A stretch of 64,000 bases of DNA from Glandiceps talaboti. Its lineage: Eukaryota; Hemichordata; Enteropneusta; Spengelidae. The position numbers and the translations under genes are program-made. The notes beneath the pieces were generated by a model. That model was not told the DNA's origin. It did not search any database and saw nothing but the letters and a program-made list of their open reading frames with translations. This document shows, in pieces, positions 35,418 to 49,500 of the stretch. The stretch covers positions 12,387,598-12,451,597 of the forward strand of contig NC_135560.1 of NCBI RefSeq assembly GCF_964340395.1, written 5' to 3'. The stretch's first letter is position 1, and each line of letters opens with the position of its first letter.

Positions 35418-38400
35418 GACACACAGCTTAGACTCTTTCTTCCAATGAAATTCTAATCTGGTATGGGCTAATAGTGCTAGTGGCTACTGTGCTAAAATTA
35501 ATCAAGGTCTGGGAAGGCAACCGACAGAAATCATCATTTTATCCATTATACCATTGTTTCATTTATCTTAATAATCTACATGAAAAATACACACACAAAA
35601 TTTGATTTATGTGTCTAAATATTGTATTAATTCTGAAATCAGATAAAATGAAAAGCCTCAGTGCATGATAAATATTCCTATTAAATTTGCACGCTTAGTA
35701 AAATTTAAAGTAATGGAGAAGAAGTAATACACAGTAAACAAAACATTATTTTTCATCCAGGAACTGTCTTGAATTGATTCATGTCCTTCCACTAATTAAC
35801 ATTGGTAACTCTTGTTTAAAATTAAAGTCAACGAAAAGTTTGTTTTTTTGGGTGAAAGATAGTATGCAAGTCAGGAGGCAAGTTGATAATAATATTCCTG
35901 TCTCCACTTTACAAATCAAAATAAGCCATAAATTAAGGTTCAGTAAACCTGGAAAACATCAACAAGACCCTTTGAGCTCGAGCGCATATTGTAAATGAAC
36001 AGGTTCATACATGTATATGCAGACTTTAATATGGTGTAGAGGTCAAAGGTCATGGTCAAAGGTTACACTGCTTGACTGTAGTTTAGATCAAATTGTAAAT
36101 AAAACATTCCCATGCAGCAGTCATTAATTACAGAAAACAAATACAAGATGCTACTTATCTGTGCAATTCACCTTCAAAGTGGTTTGTGTTTTTGTCATAC
36201 AATCTGATTTTTCCCCCATAGATTTACTGCTGATTAAACCCCCCCCCCCCCCCCCCCCACCCTTTCCCTGTTTTGGCCACCTACATGATTTTCACTAACG
36301 ATAAAATCTGAAGTAAAATGCTTTATATTTTGATGTATTTCTATTCAGATTTCAGGAGAAAGCATTTAAAGCAATACAATATAACCAACCACTGATTTCT
36401 CGGAAAACATGAAAAGAACACATGTAGTGTATTCCACAAACTTACAATCGTGACTAAAGTATGTGATTTGTTGTTTTTACACTTGTACATACAATGTATC
36501 AAAACACATTCCAATATCACTGCAAAACAACTGATGTTTGTGTTTCTTCCTACCAACGCTGTGTTGCCAAGGAAACATACAATAATATTCCATTTCAATG
36601 AAATATTGATGTCATGATACACTTTATGAGAGAGAAACCACAACAAGAAACAATAATAGGGAAACGAGATGAGATATTGCTTTTTGCTCAATACATATAT
36701 TAGGGTTCTTTCAATACCATACTATACATGATTAAATTTTAATAAATCATAAATGCATTTGAGCAAATAATTTGGGGCATATTAATAGTACCCATAATTT
36801 CAATATCTATTAGGCATGGCCTTGACCTACACTTGGTAAGACAATAACTTATTAACAAATTGATAAATATAGAATTTCATGTGTATATTAGAGTATATGT
36901 TATTTGCCAAATATCGTTCCATATCTTGCTGCGAGAGGTCATTTTTCCGGTAATAATGACAAGCTGAAAAATTACCTCGAGTAGCAAAATCTGGAACAGT
37001 ATTTAGCAAATAGCATATACTTATATGCCACCTGCGACTAGGAATTCAATTTTTGAATGTCTTATAAAAATGCTGTTTCATTTTTTTTTAAATCACTTCC
37101 ATGTTATTATCATGCACCCTCTGATGACTGCAATGTGGTTGTTTATATCTCAGCCTTAACTTTTATCATCTAATCAGAGTGCGCGTTTGCTCTGTAGTAT
37201 GACGTAATGTTCACCATTTGCATATCACTCAGTGACATATTCAAACTAATAACCTTCTGCTGAAAATGAGTGCGTCCTTGTTTTGCATACTGTATTCTAT
37301 TAAATGTACAGGAATGTTTGTGATATGCTTTGTTGTTCTAGTTAAGCAAAAAACTGCACTCTCTGTAGCGGTAATTTTGATATCGTTTATACATTTAGGA
37401 ATTCATGTTTACGATCGTGTGACAATCATGCGTTTGCTGTCACTGGAGTTTCGCCATTCTGTGTGGAATTTTTGACGATTTCCGTGTGACACAAAATGTA
37501 TAGTTCAAAGACTTGTTACAAAATATACAATGATGATATTTTGTATGGATGACAATAAATTTGGCATTTGGAAATGTTGGCTATAGCTGAATTTCTAGTT
37601 GTCTGTTACATGCAGGTTTGTGTACAAGGGGGACATGCAATGACCACTTGATACAACAAGCAAAAGTACAGCTGTTGATGAAAAATACAGCTGCATATCT
37701 GTAGGGGTCTCGACCAATCAGAATGCGAGATTGGTGACAGGTGACATATAATTAAGATTCTATTATTATTAAAGTACAGTTCAAGAACCCCTTTCTTACT
37801 GGGTTACTAATATCAGGCTAAGACTACATCTTACCAACAGGTGTTAGCAACAGGAAGCGTTACAATACATTATATAGACCTGACACTAGTGTTGAGGCTA
37901 TCCATTGGGTTTGCATCTGAAAATCTCTTTACCAAACACCTTAGCATTTAGACTAATCTGATACCTTGCACCTGCCCTATGGTAACTTGAGGCTACCCCA
38001 CTGCAAACAGTGGGCTGGTATTATTACATGCACATTTGTAACTGGCCAAATGGCACTAGCACAATGTCAACATATTGCCAGCTCACTAAACATACGATAT
38101 TAAACCTTGGCCTGCACTAATAATCTCACCAATGTATTTCAGGAATTGGAAGAGTTAAATGCATATCCCAACCATATGCTGTGTTACTGGACTAGTAGTA
38201 GACCCTTATATACCTCTGAGACCCTCAAAACTACCACTCTTTTTTGTTTATATCCAAAATTACCCCCCCCCCCCCCTACACACACACACACACACACACA
38301 CCAGACTTTACGTGCGGCAAACATATTTTGAATGCATACATTATCACAAACAGAACCATGATAAATACAGTATGAACTTTCTATGAACTGCGGAGAAATG

Positions 38401-39669
38401 ATTGTATATACGGAACATCCAGGGTATCTTTTGTCTTTGCCAACTCATCATACTGTACACGGTCGTCGTACACAACAAAAGTCAGTGGTGTGTAAAAATG
38501 TAACCATCATGATAATCACATGTTTTTTAGAGCATATCTTAGAAAGTGATAACATTGGATGACTGACTACTCCTAGTTCCCAATCCCTTATGAAATTAAT
38601 CTTTATGTTGGAACACGTCCAATGGAAGTAAGTGTACCGTGGAAAATAACAAAGAAATTGTGTATCTGCTTCAATAAACTTTGAATGAAAAGGGTGCCAC
38701 GATCGAATTAAAACTTGTTAAGTTCACACATCACCCCTGGAACTTCTAGTACCTTGTATCAATACAGGAACAACACACGTTGGGAAAACCACCCAAAGTA
38801 TTGTAAAGAACTACAAAGATAACGACTTCTTGAAAAAGTCCTGCGCAGGTGCAAAACTAGTTCAATATTCAAGCCATTTTTGTATTGAATCACTACTTAT
38901 ACAAAAGACAGCGATAAATATATATGATCAACATTGTACACACATTCCTGAATGTACTTTGTATTGAAGTCTATACTATAGTAATATATTAACTTTTCCA
39001 TCACCATTCACTATTGTATTTCGTTATCAAAACAGAAGTGACAATGTGAGGAGAAGATCATCAAAAAAAAATTCAATTGTGAAATACTGGTTTACTGGAC
39101 AAACAACAGCACTTCAGACTGTCTTTTTTAATTTCATTTACTGAATTGGAAACCCTTCTATCAACTTCCCCATCATGTCAGTTAACAATGAAGTTCCCAG
39201 AAGATATAACACTTAGATTAAGGAGACATACATGTAAATGTTCTGCTTTGTTTCCTGTTTTTCACACAACACTTGAAATGTTTTTTTTGTCTGCCTTTTC
39301 AACAACAGGACATATACTACTATGGAAAGCAAGCTATCTGCAAACTGATATTGACACAAACTATTGTTGATTACATGCGATAACTTTATACACAAATGTA
39401 GCTGTGCATGCCATGGTTAGTGGATATAATCACCATGTAATAAACACTAAATGAAGATGATCAGCCTACCCTACTGCAACTGTACCATTTGTAATATTCA
39501 TTATAATATTCAAATTAATTGAAATGAAATTTGCATTGTATTTATATTGTTATAAGTACATTCTATAACATTCCATTTTACATAATTCATATATAATGAT
39601 GAATGAATGTTCATCTTTTTTTTTTGAAGATTTAATATTAAATCATTAAAAATACCGCCAATGGCGTTG

Positions 39670-40616
39670 TAGCACAACTGTAGTTTTTAAAAATGTTTAT
39701 CCATATGCTAGTCTATGTTGCTATGGGCGTGGTCTTGTTGCTAGGAAAATTTACATACATTTTTTGAATGTTTATTCAATTGTCTATTAAACCCTGTTAT
39801 CTTTGTGAAATACACCACCGTTTGGCTGTTGCTATGGGCGTGGTCATGGTTGCTAGGGTATTTGCATACATTTTTTGAATGTTTACTCACTTGCTTACCA
39901 GATGATGTTGTTATTTGACCAAAATATACTGCCATTTGGTTGTTGCTAAAGGGTGTGGTCATGGTTGCTAGGGCCAATTTTGTCAAAATGTTTTTAAGAA
40001 AATCTGCAGAATAACAGTTTCAGAAACATCTTGCCAAGTTTCAGACTAATTGACCAAGTACTTTTTGAGATATAAGTTTTTGACCAAAAATGAACATTTT
40101 TACACCTAATTTGCATATCACTCATGGAATCATGGTATGCTTAATATTTCTTCGTCCATACATCCCTAGATACATTCCCATTAAATTTCAGCCCAATCTG
40201 CTCAGTAGTTTTAGAATTAAAGATTTTTAACCAAAAAGACACATTTTTAGCCCTAATTTGCATATCACTGATGGAATCATCCCGTCATGAACAAATCTTA
40301 CTTTACACCCCCTTAAGAATGTTCCCACCAAATTTCGCACCAATCTGCCCAGTAGTTTCTGAGTTTAAGTTTTTTGACCAAAAATCACATTTTTTGACCC
40401 AAATCACACACCTGTGATGCGATCATTTTGATTTGAACAATTTCCCAACTAGACACCCAAAGTAATGGACCCACCAAATATCGTGGCAATCGGTTCAGCG
40501 GTTTTTGACTTTAAGTTGTTTACACACACACACACACACACACACACATCCACACACACAGACAGACAGACGCCGGGCGATCCCTATAGCACTACTGAAC
40601 AAGTTCAGTTGTGCTA
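39670..40616. mobile_element. 947-bp composite element built from two tandem-repeat blocks
   Basis: The ends TAGCACAACTG (39670) and CAGTTGTGCTA (40606-40616) are inverted copies. The left block repeats GTTGCTATGGGCGTGGTC at 39717, 39828 and 39942 (period about 113). The right block repeats TTTTGACCAAAAA ... TTTGCATATCACT with a period near 147 (40078, 40225, 40374). A CA run and GACAGACAGACGCCGGGCG precede the right end. No ORF beyond repeats. Confidence 0.7.
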
Positions 40617-40991
40617 AAAAATCTACTTATAATTATATATAAATGAATCTAAAATATTTGTAATGACAATCAATATTTCATATTTCAAAAGTGGGAAATA
40701 ATAATTTCTATATGGCCGCTTCATCCAAATAATTGACGCCACATCACGTATACCAAATATTGATAGTTATTAAGTACATACAATGGGAGAGAAGCAAAGA
40801 ATGACAGGAGTGATTACATTTGATGTGTTGTTTCATCTGTTGCTCCATCTGTTGCATACACATATAATATATGATAAAATTGCCAGGCCTGAATGTTATT
40901 AACAGTATTGAAGCATCGATATGCTAAAAATACACAAAACTTTTTTTGGATTTCTGGCAACACAGGCTAGTTGCACCCCCATGGCTTGATT

Positions 40992-41078
40992 ATCCAGAGA
41001 CTTGATTAGCTGACTTGACAAAATTGTTGTTGTCCGAATAAAGCCAGTTGTCAAGCCAGCTAGCCAAGTCTCTGGGCT
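40992..41078. mobile_element. small inverted-repeat element, about 87 bp
   Basis: ATCCAGAGACTTGATTAGCT and TAGCCAAGTCTCTGGG form arms of about 30 bp around GACTTGACA / TGTCAAGCC. A more diverged relative lies at 54324-54415 (GACTTGGTAACTTGGC ... TGCCAAGTGTCTGGGA). Confidence 0.6.
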
Positions 41079-42047
41079 AACATACATGTATTGATTGATG
41101 CATAGCTCCGGCAATCACTGTTACCCATATTGTAGTACCCATGGTATCACGTGATGAGATCTGTTGTCTATGTATCCCAGTCCTTAGTATGTGCTAATTT
41201 ACACAATATTTTTTCAGTTATTGGGTACAATCTAGATATTACATTCCTTTATCATGTCATCTCAAGTCACACAAACATACATGTACATATACAACCACAT
41301 CATGATCAGAACCCCCACCCCACTTTTTATACCAGTGTTATACCTTTGCAAAATCATCCTATATTGTATATATTCATAATTTTTAAGTACATGTGTATCA
41401 TATTGCTTCTGTTCATATCACCACAATAGGACCCACTAGTACCAGCTCAACTAAGAAAATAGTTTGGCTGACAAGCAGGATCTGTTTATAGTCCATTTTA
41501 CTTGCAAGGGGTGAAAAGGTGATATCTAAATGACAACACGTTTTGTAGCATACTTACTTTTATACATCTGTGTATTATACTTTTTAACAGTTTTCTGCCA
41601 AATAACAATTGAGGCATGTTTTATATACATGTATGACAATCAAGTCATTAAAGATGTACATTAATTTATGCAAAAGGCATACATGTACATAAAGGAGCTA
41701 TTTCACACACAGTAACCTGCTCGTGCATAAAACATAGCCGCATCAGGTGAGAATTTCTGGCAATACTAAACACATCTAGTTTATCTGGATTATTTTGTTA
41801 AGGAACACCATGAGGTGAACCAAACATGTATTTACATGAATATTTGACTGTGGTGATAGGGTAAAGGGGAAATATATTACACTTAGATGCAAACCTAGCA
41901 ATTATCATTGCATAGTTTGATAATTACCTGTAATATTTCATTAATGCATGTACTTGTTGATACTCTGTCTAGACAACACTGTTATTGTATGAACACATTT
42001 TTTTTAACAGCTCGCAGAATGTTTACTCTGGTCTAATAACCCATATG

Positions 42048-42185
42048 CAGAGTTACATGTATTATGCATTGTGGAGAGGCAGAATAGTTACCCTTCTTCA
42101 TTTCATTAATAACCTACTTGCAGAATTAATTATGCATTGTGGAGAGGCAGAATAGTTACCCTTCTTCATTTATCTAATAGCCCAC
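42048..42185. repeat. 72-bp tandem duplication
   Basis: TATGCATTGTGGAGAGGCAG and AATAGTTACCCTTCTTCATT occur twice, 72 bp apart, almost unchanged. Confidence 0.9.
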
Positions 42186-43517
42186 ATCGAACAACAATAG
42201 TTTTACTTTATGCATATCATGGTATTAAAACCGAGACCTCAATAACCAGAGGTATATCAAGACTAATGGGGAGAAGTATTATATAAATTCCATTGTACTT
42301 GAAAACACACATAAATTATGTCCCTATCCTGGTATCACGACTGATGAAGGGAAATATTTTATCAATTCTATTAATACTTAGAAACACCACATGTCCAAAT
42401 AATACAATACAAACTGTAGTCTGGATGTAAATGTAGTTTCTACCATGTCTGGTCAAAGTCCCTCAATCAGCACAAAAAGTTGTTCATCCAATCAGTGAAC
42501 CCCCAACTGTTATAGTGATGTAGCATCCTGAGCTGACAAATATACCATATTTGGACATTACATAACTGCCCCAATAAACACTAACTTTATGAGGGACTGT
42601 GTTATTGGTTAGAATTGTGTGATTGGTTAACAAAGACATGATGTGTGGGTGGCTGTGGAAAAATTTGAAATTGCACCTCATGCAACTCAGGACTTCCAGA
42701 GTAACGACTTTGACTATACTGTGAGTGGAGGTGTAAATGTTAACAATACTGTATAAGAACTAGACTTAGTGTCTAATTATAGAAACTGTTCACCATTATC
42801 CTCTTCAAACTTTCATTTATAGCCATATCTACCCCCCATCAACCCCCAATGTCACTTTTTTTCATTTATTTCATTACTGACATACTACATTTTGTATTTC
42901 ATTGAGATATGTTGACCAATTATAGCAAATTATTGTCCAAGACAGTCATTCAGTCAGACAATCCACTACGATACCACAAGACTAATTCATTTTTTACAAG
43001 CTTTTTGCTATTAATTTGAGTACCTGATAAAATCAAATGTCCAATTTTATACTAAATGGGTCATGCTAATGTAATACCACAGTTGGCACTCACTTTTATT
43101 ATACTGTATTACTAAATCTAACCTTGCTGGACAGGTATTAAAAAAAGAATCTAAAGTATTTAAGTGATGTTTCTTAATTCACTTTCAGTTATTCTACTTT
43201 CTTCATTCATTCCTTCTATAATCATGTGAATGTATTTAGTGACGAAGGTACCCAGAGACTTGGCAATATGGTTTTACAATTATAATGTACATGTAGTTCG
43301 CGAAAACAGTCTCTGCCGAGCAACTACATGTACAGTATGTCAAGTAATGTCGCTATGCTATTTGGAGACCAACTCTGATAAATAAACATTTCCATTCACC
43401 CTTGAGATGAATTATCAATTTCTATTATCACTTTGGTATGGTGATTTGTATTATGAATAAAATATCAACAACACAAAAATCACTTACACTAAGTTACAGT
43501 ATGTGCTAGCTTTTTTC

Positions 43518-43880
43518 GAAATAATGATAATAAAAATGTTGGTTTTTATATAATGTTTCCCTACTAAGCGCTTTACAATTATTAATATTATCCCTGGCAG
43601 GGCTCTGTAGCGGCAGTGGCCCTTTACTTCCTCAACTCCCTGGGGTGCATACAATCCATTGCAGCCTTTATAAGCACATGGGATTAAAGCATTCACATTG
43701 CAACCTCTATCCTACCAGGTCCCCAATTATACATGTACTGCTGGGTTGACAGGCACAATCATGGTTCATATCTTGCGCAAGGATTTTAACCATTCAGAAA
43801 CAAATGGCAGCGCTGGGACTCGAACCTGCAACCTGCAGATTCCAAGTCAGCCACTCAATCCATTTGCCCATCATGACCCC
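43518..43880 (-). mobile_element. tRNA-derived SINE
   Basis: On the minus strand it opens GGGGTCATGATGGGCAAATG. About 45 bases later comes GGTTGCAGGTTCGAGTCCC, which contains a perfect RNA polymerase III B-box (GGTTCGAGTCC). The A-box (TGGGCAAATGG) is approximate. The body contains AATGGATTGTATGCACCCC, and the tail has GTAAAGCGCTTAG, then an AT-rich TTATTATC end. The D-loop to T-loop spacing and length (about 360 bp) fit a SINE rather than a functional tRNA. Confidence 0.8.
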
Positions 43881-44594
43881 AAATACAATCCATCATTTAT
43901 TCAATACAAATGAAAGAGTTCAATCACAGCTGAGTTTCAAACCTCACTAATGAATGAATTCTAAAGTCTGATCCATATGGTAATGCATGTACATGTAATT
44001 TCTTATCTCGAAAGTGACCTTTCAACTCTGACCTCATATGGTAATATACAGTATTGTCTAATCTCATGAGTAACCTTCGACCCCCATATAGTTCCATCCA
44101 CCATGTCTTGATTATAAGTTGATATGTCTTGATCAGGCTTCCTATACTTGACCACGTTGTGATCAATCACTACATCAATATACATTTACATCCTTCGCAT
44201 TTTCACCGGTAATTCATTTCTGGGGGTGTTGATGAAAGGATCTAAGATGAGTCATTAGAGCAATTATTGAAATTGTTTTTAAATTGACATGCAATTTTCC
44301 CATTTGTCAAATTGGGCATGTAATGTTGTATGGTTTAACACACTTTATGCCATTATGTAATGAATATGACAACATCAATGAGTTAATAATGTGTCTATGA
44401 GCACTAATAAAACTATTGGAAAATGATATTGAAAAATTCATCAGTGTTTTTGACATTGTTTCAGTAGGACAGGGAGAACCTAGTAAGTTGTACATAAAAT
44501 GAAGAGTGAATTACATTTTGCATGTTTCAGGATGACGTGTACATTTTACAGAAGCTTATCGACATTTGCTGGTTCATTTGAAATCAACCTGCCA

Positions 44595-46560
44595 AGGTTC
44601 AGTACAGTACAGTACAGCCATGTTCAATGTACAATACATGTAGTTCAGCTGAACTGTACTGGTGATTTGTACACTGAATGATACATCAGGGTTCGTACAC
44701 TTAAAGCAAAACAAAATTCCAGGACTTTCCAGGGTTTTTTCGTCAGTTTTCCAGGGGTATTCATATTGATTTTGGCCATTTTCCAGGGGTGTTGACACTA
44801 AAGTATATGTTTTGAATGACATCTAATTGTCTGATGTGGACGAGAAAAATCAACAACAGTTCCCATATGTCACAAAACATTTTAAAGACAATCGACACTA
44901 TGCAAGATATTGGTTTCAAAACCACGTTTACACGCTAAGATTAACGGAGAAACCTCTGTCCTAACCCCCTAAGTAGCCGCTTCGTCAAGCTGGTGCATTG
45001 ATCGTGTAAGATTGAGTCGCAGCATTCGTCAGTCTAATTCAGACATATCCAGAAAAATAAATCAAAAACTAAAGTTTGTCCTCGTTATTGTATGGTTTGA
45101 TGTTACTAGATTTATAGGCCACCTAAAATATTTTTTTCTTCAAAATTTTGAATAAAAATGTCATTTACGTAACGAAATTTCGAGCTATGAATAACTGAAT
45201 ACATTCATCGCTTGCGTCGCGATGTTTATGTACGGATGCCATGAGTTGCGGAACATCGCGATTTCAACTCAACTTGGCCATTGACGAACGTTACTGTACC
45301 GACAACATAAAACAGTAGTTTATTCTTTTAGAACATGTAACACAAATACCCATTTATCGACGAAATAAAAGTCACACACGTACTTCCACAACCCGGAAAT
45401 TCAACTGCACTTCCCTAGGCCCTAGCCCTAGCTTGTACTAGTCGACGCTCGTGCGCCGAACTTGTAACAATTTCTAATCGAGGTTGATACTCGCTACAGT
45501 GTTACGATCGCGATAATCTTGTTAACAGACCTACTGTACATGTTACCCCGGCCGGGACTGTTACAATATCATGTCCCTGAAATGACGACTGGGAGATGTA
45601 TGGAGTACAACTTGATATATGCAAGATCGAAAGAAACACTGCGGCACCCATTCAACTAATAGGCACGGTCTGTGGGGCAAAGTGTCTCGTGGAACGATCG
45701 CTTGACTGTCTGGGTTCAATCGGCGTGAATTTTGATTCATCACCCAGCGTGGCGAAAGACATTGAAAATATTTTCGCGATTTCACATTTACGAGATTCAG
45801 AATCATATGAATGAGTGGCTCGAGCACAGACATGACGATCGTCAATATTAATCGATCGATTGAACATGATCATTTTCCAGGGTTTTCCAGGGGTAGGGCG
45901 CATTTTTCCAGGGTTTTCCAGGGCTTTCCAGGGAGGGTTTGAAATTCCAGGGTTTTCCAGGGTTTTCCAGGACCGTGCGAACCCTGTACATGTACACTGT
46001 ATATGTTCATGTAAATTTCCTACAGTACTGTACAGCCATATACATGTACAATACACAGCCATGTACATGTATATGTAGTTCAGCTGTATGATACTGTTCA
46101 GTGTTACTGTACTGGTGACTTGTAGTTGTACAGTGATGTGTTCCTTGTATATGTATATTTCATGCAGTACAGTACAGTACAGTACATCACAGTGCAATGC
46201 AGTGCAGTACAGTACAGTACAGTACAGTACAGTACAGTACAGTACAGTACAGTACAGTACAGTACGATATACATGTACAATGTACAAATGTAGGTACAAT
46301 GAATGGTATATTTCATACAAAGATGTGCACTGTTGTTTAGTGAATTGTACATTGAGTGATGTATTTTTTGTTCATGTAGTATTTCATACAATGATGTAGT
46401 TCAGCTGTACATGTACATGTATTACTACTGGTGATTTGTAAATATAACGACATACATTTCTCGTTTCATGTCTGTGTAGTTCAGCTGTACCTTCCTGGTG
46501 ATTGTACATTGAGTGATACATTTCTTGTTCAGCTACATTGAATGATGTACATTTCTTGTA
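44595..46560. repeat. GTACA-rich degenerate tandem array
   Basis: Units repeat the order CAGTACAGTACAG, CCATGTACATGTA, TAGTTCAGCTG, ACTGGTGATTTGTA, GAATGATACATTTC. A pure CAGTA run lies at 46165-46265. The array is split by the 1300-bp element 44687-45986. Confidence 0.8.
44687..45986. mobile_element. 1300-bp non-autonomous DNA transposon, CAGGGTTCG termini
   Basis: Left end CAGGGTTCGTACAC, right end the complement of CAGGGTTCGCACGG. Both ends carry clusters of the phrase TTTCCAGGG (44719-44790 and 45876-45972), which read as Glu-Asn-Pro-Gly repeats on the minus strand. TACAT flanks both ends (44682-44686 and 45987-45991). The middle (about 44930-45850) is richer in CpG than its surroundings and has only short frames (up to 72 codons, 45596-45814). 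Termini of CAGGG type suggest hAT, but a 5-bp duplication is shorter than the usual 8. Confidence 0.8.
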
Positions 46561-46599
46561 CATATATGTGACAGGAACTTGCTATTCAATAAAATGGTA

Positions 46600-49500
46600 A
46601 TTCCCACTTCCTGTTGTTTGTAGTCACCCTAATTCATCACACATAAGTATATATGACATACTGTTACTTCCATGTCAACATGTGGTTTTCCAAATAAAAT
46701 AAAGTCTGCTAAGTACATGTATAGTTCTTGGAAAGCAGACAAACCACCACACAGTAGTTGTTGTAGGAAATGGGTCACACACAAAAAAATGAACAAACTG
46801 CTGAACATGATAAAAAGAGAATTTCATCTACATTAATAGTTCTCACCAAAAAACAAATACTATTAAGATTTACTTGTACTGTGTGAAATGACACAATCTT
46901 TACTGCAAGAATTTACAACACGCCCACCCCCTCCCCTCACCCCCCTAAGACCTGATCGATAGATACATGTAGTTAAATCACCAATTAGGAATTACTTAGA
47001 TTTCTTGTATTGTGCCAACAGAAACATTTCTACACCTTTGTACTGTCTTTCTCTCCCACCCATTATCTGGTAAAATAGCCCATTTATAGTTTGATTTCTT
47101 GCATTTTGAGCACAGACATTCTCATTTTAGTTGAGGTGTACCATGTCCTTCCTCCCCTTGTTATCTAACCACCTAATTGGTTGAGAACTTACACAAGTGC
47201 CCCCCCCCCCCCACCTAATGAAATAGCCAATTATTGTTACATCTTCTTGCATTGCGTGGCCATGCAGACATCATTATTTTGGTTGACATCGACTGTCCCC
47301 ACCCCAATTATCTTGGAAACAAAACAAAATAATTCATATCAATAGTCTGACACTTGTAACTTCCTTCATTCTAATTCCATTCAAACTATCTAAAGACTAT
47401 ATCATGTCATGCTAACAACGTAGGTGAAAACAATGACAAGCAGCTTGAATAATCTACTTCTTGTGCAAAAAAAAACATGAAGAAAGCTCACGAAGATCTC
47501 TACTTCAAATTTCATTTTTTTTTATAAGGATATGGGTTCAATGACATAAACCAATACGTGTATAAAATACATGTCTATTACTTTCCAATATATTTCTCCA
47601 CACAGCCAGAAAATACTTCTCACCTTTTAGCATTTTGTCATTACCTTTGTACATGTACTCATCTTTGACTAGAAGTGGCAAGGCCCCCTTATCTTACTTG
47701 TAATTTACTCTCAGTTGAGCCATACATATAGACACTACACGTAGGGTCTATGGTTGTGTGAAGTAAAATATTGGAGGACAATATCTATTCTAAGTACGTC
47801 AGACACAAAACCGCAGCATGTTCACATGCTCATTCCAAATACTTTTGCACATATGCTACACTGAATATATATCTTTCCACAACCATCTCAATTTTTCTGT
47901 TAAAATCTGACAAAAACAGGCTCTTTAAATTCGTTATATGATAACTTAGTGTTAACATCAACAAAACGAAAACATTCCCTGAAAACTTGAAAGAAAAGGT
48001 AAACTTCGCCATGTATCCTAAAAACTTGGAAAGCAGATTTCCTGTTGACCTCAATATACTAAAGGATATTTATGCTAGGATATCTTTCAATTTTAGAAAC
48101 AGTTCCCTATGGTATGTAATGTAGTTACACACAAGTTGACGTAATTTGTTCAACTGACAAACTCTTTCTACTGACTCAAATTGATGCATAAATAAAACAT
48201 GTTTGATAAAGTTTCACATCAAAAATTTCATGTCTGTATTAAACCGCACTTCTTATTACAGAGGAAATGGAATTCACAGGAACATTCTTGGTTGTCATAT
48301 GTCACTGCCCCATCATATTTCAATTCGATAAATAAACATGTAGGTTGTTAGGAATGGGTAGGTAAGTTGGTAATGTTGTTTTTAGATATAATTAGTTAAT
48401 ATATATAATATAGTTTTACTATAATAAACAGTTATTATAAATGTTTACATAATGCAATGTACTGTAATTACTAATATCTTTATGCATATCATTAATACTA
48501 ATATGATTATCAGTATATACATGTGATGTATGTGTATATTTAATTTACACACACACACACACACACACACGACAAGATGGGTTATTGAATACTGGAATAC
48601 TGGTATGGTCTAGAGTTTAGGAATTTCATTATCAAAAATAAACACTTTTTTTTTGTTGCACCCAGATACAACAAATGTCTAAGAAGAACTGTTTTATTAA
48701 GGAAAAAGAAAATGAAAGAATGTCGGCGAAAATTAAAGTTTTCCACTATATACATAAATCAAGGCTTCTAACGTGTACATTATACTGCATTAGTTTTCAT
48801 CAGGTAAACCACTACAGTGAAGTATTTCATCAACACTAGTCTCTTGATTTTTAAAATTTGAAGTACCTTGCATACTTGATTCACATTTCTCACAAATCTA
48901 GAAAAATCACTTCAACAAAATATTGAAAGGTATATTCTTTACATCACTTCATTATTGAAATGTCATGTATACTTTATATTGTATTATTACCATTCATGAT
49001 GATAATCTCTCTGAAAGGTCTGAAAATCATAATTTTTCATGACGCAAGTTCATCCAGGTGGCAATTGACTACGCCAATTTAACTATATAAAATTCGACAA
49101 TTATAAGGTCTTTCATTTCCTGAAAATTATTAGACGTCTGAGGTGACTACAGTTCAACCTAATGCAATACGTCATTTCCAGACTGCAAACAGGAAATTGA
49201 GAATACAGCGCCCTGGCTAAAATTGGGGGTATCATCACCTCGAAGTACCGTTTCTTAAGAGCTTTTATTTGTCCCTCTGTATTCTGTAGAAGTGTAAATG
49301 AGGGATGTTTTTTGTATTTTTGTATCAAGGAAATGTTCTATGATTAACTGAGTAATCTATATCATGTATACCCCCAAGGTATACACAGGCAGGAAATAGA
49401 GTGCCACCATGGCAAATTTTGGAAAGGCTTGTTTATTTATTGTAATACTGTGTGGTTTTATAACCATACTGTACTGATGTCAATATACAGAGAGATAAGA

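Larger units (their letters stand above)
30355..39669 (-). other. probable ELL first intron, part 1
   Basis: No coding exon recognised on either strand. Holds the TCTG array 31200-31640, the ATGT microsatellite 32529-32875, a short telomere-like run (33698-33724), a CAGTGTTTT MITE (35246-35417), a poly-C run (36239-36258) and a C/CA tract near 38264-38302. Assigning it to intron 1 is an inference from the missing start exon. Confidence 0.5.
40617..43517. other. non-coding stretch of probable intron 1, part 2
   Basis: Contains the inverted repeat 40992-41078 and the 72-bp tandem duplication 42048-42185. A degenerate pair (AGTATTATATAAATTCCATT and AATATTTTATCAATTCTATT) lies at 42240-42390. GTACATGTAGTTCGC and GCAACTACATGTAC form a small inverted repeat at 43288-43335. 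No gene. Confidence 0.55.

Noticed and set aside
37266-37475. 69-codon plus-strand frame with two membrane-like segments, candidate small gene
   Set aside because: Short, no homology recognised, AT-rich hydrophobic residues expected by chance.
43801-43880. Functional tRNA gene
   Set aside because: The B-box is perfect but the acceptor stem and anticodon arm do not form and the sequence continues into a SINE body.
45596-45814. 72-codon frame inside the 1300-bp transposon as a transposase remnant
   Set aside because: No catalytic motif or zinc-finger pattern is visible; too short to assign.
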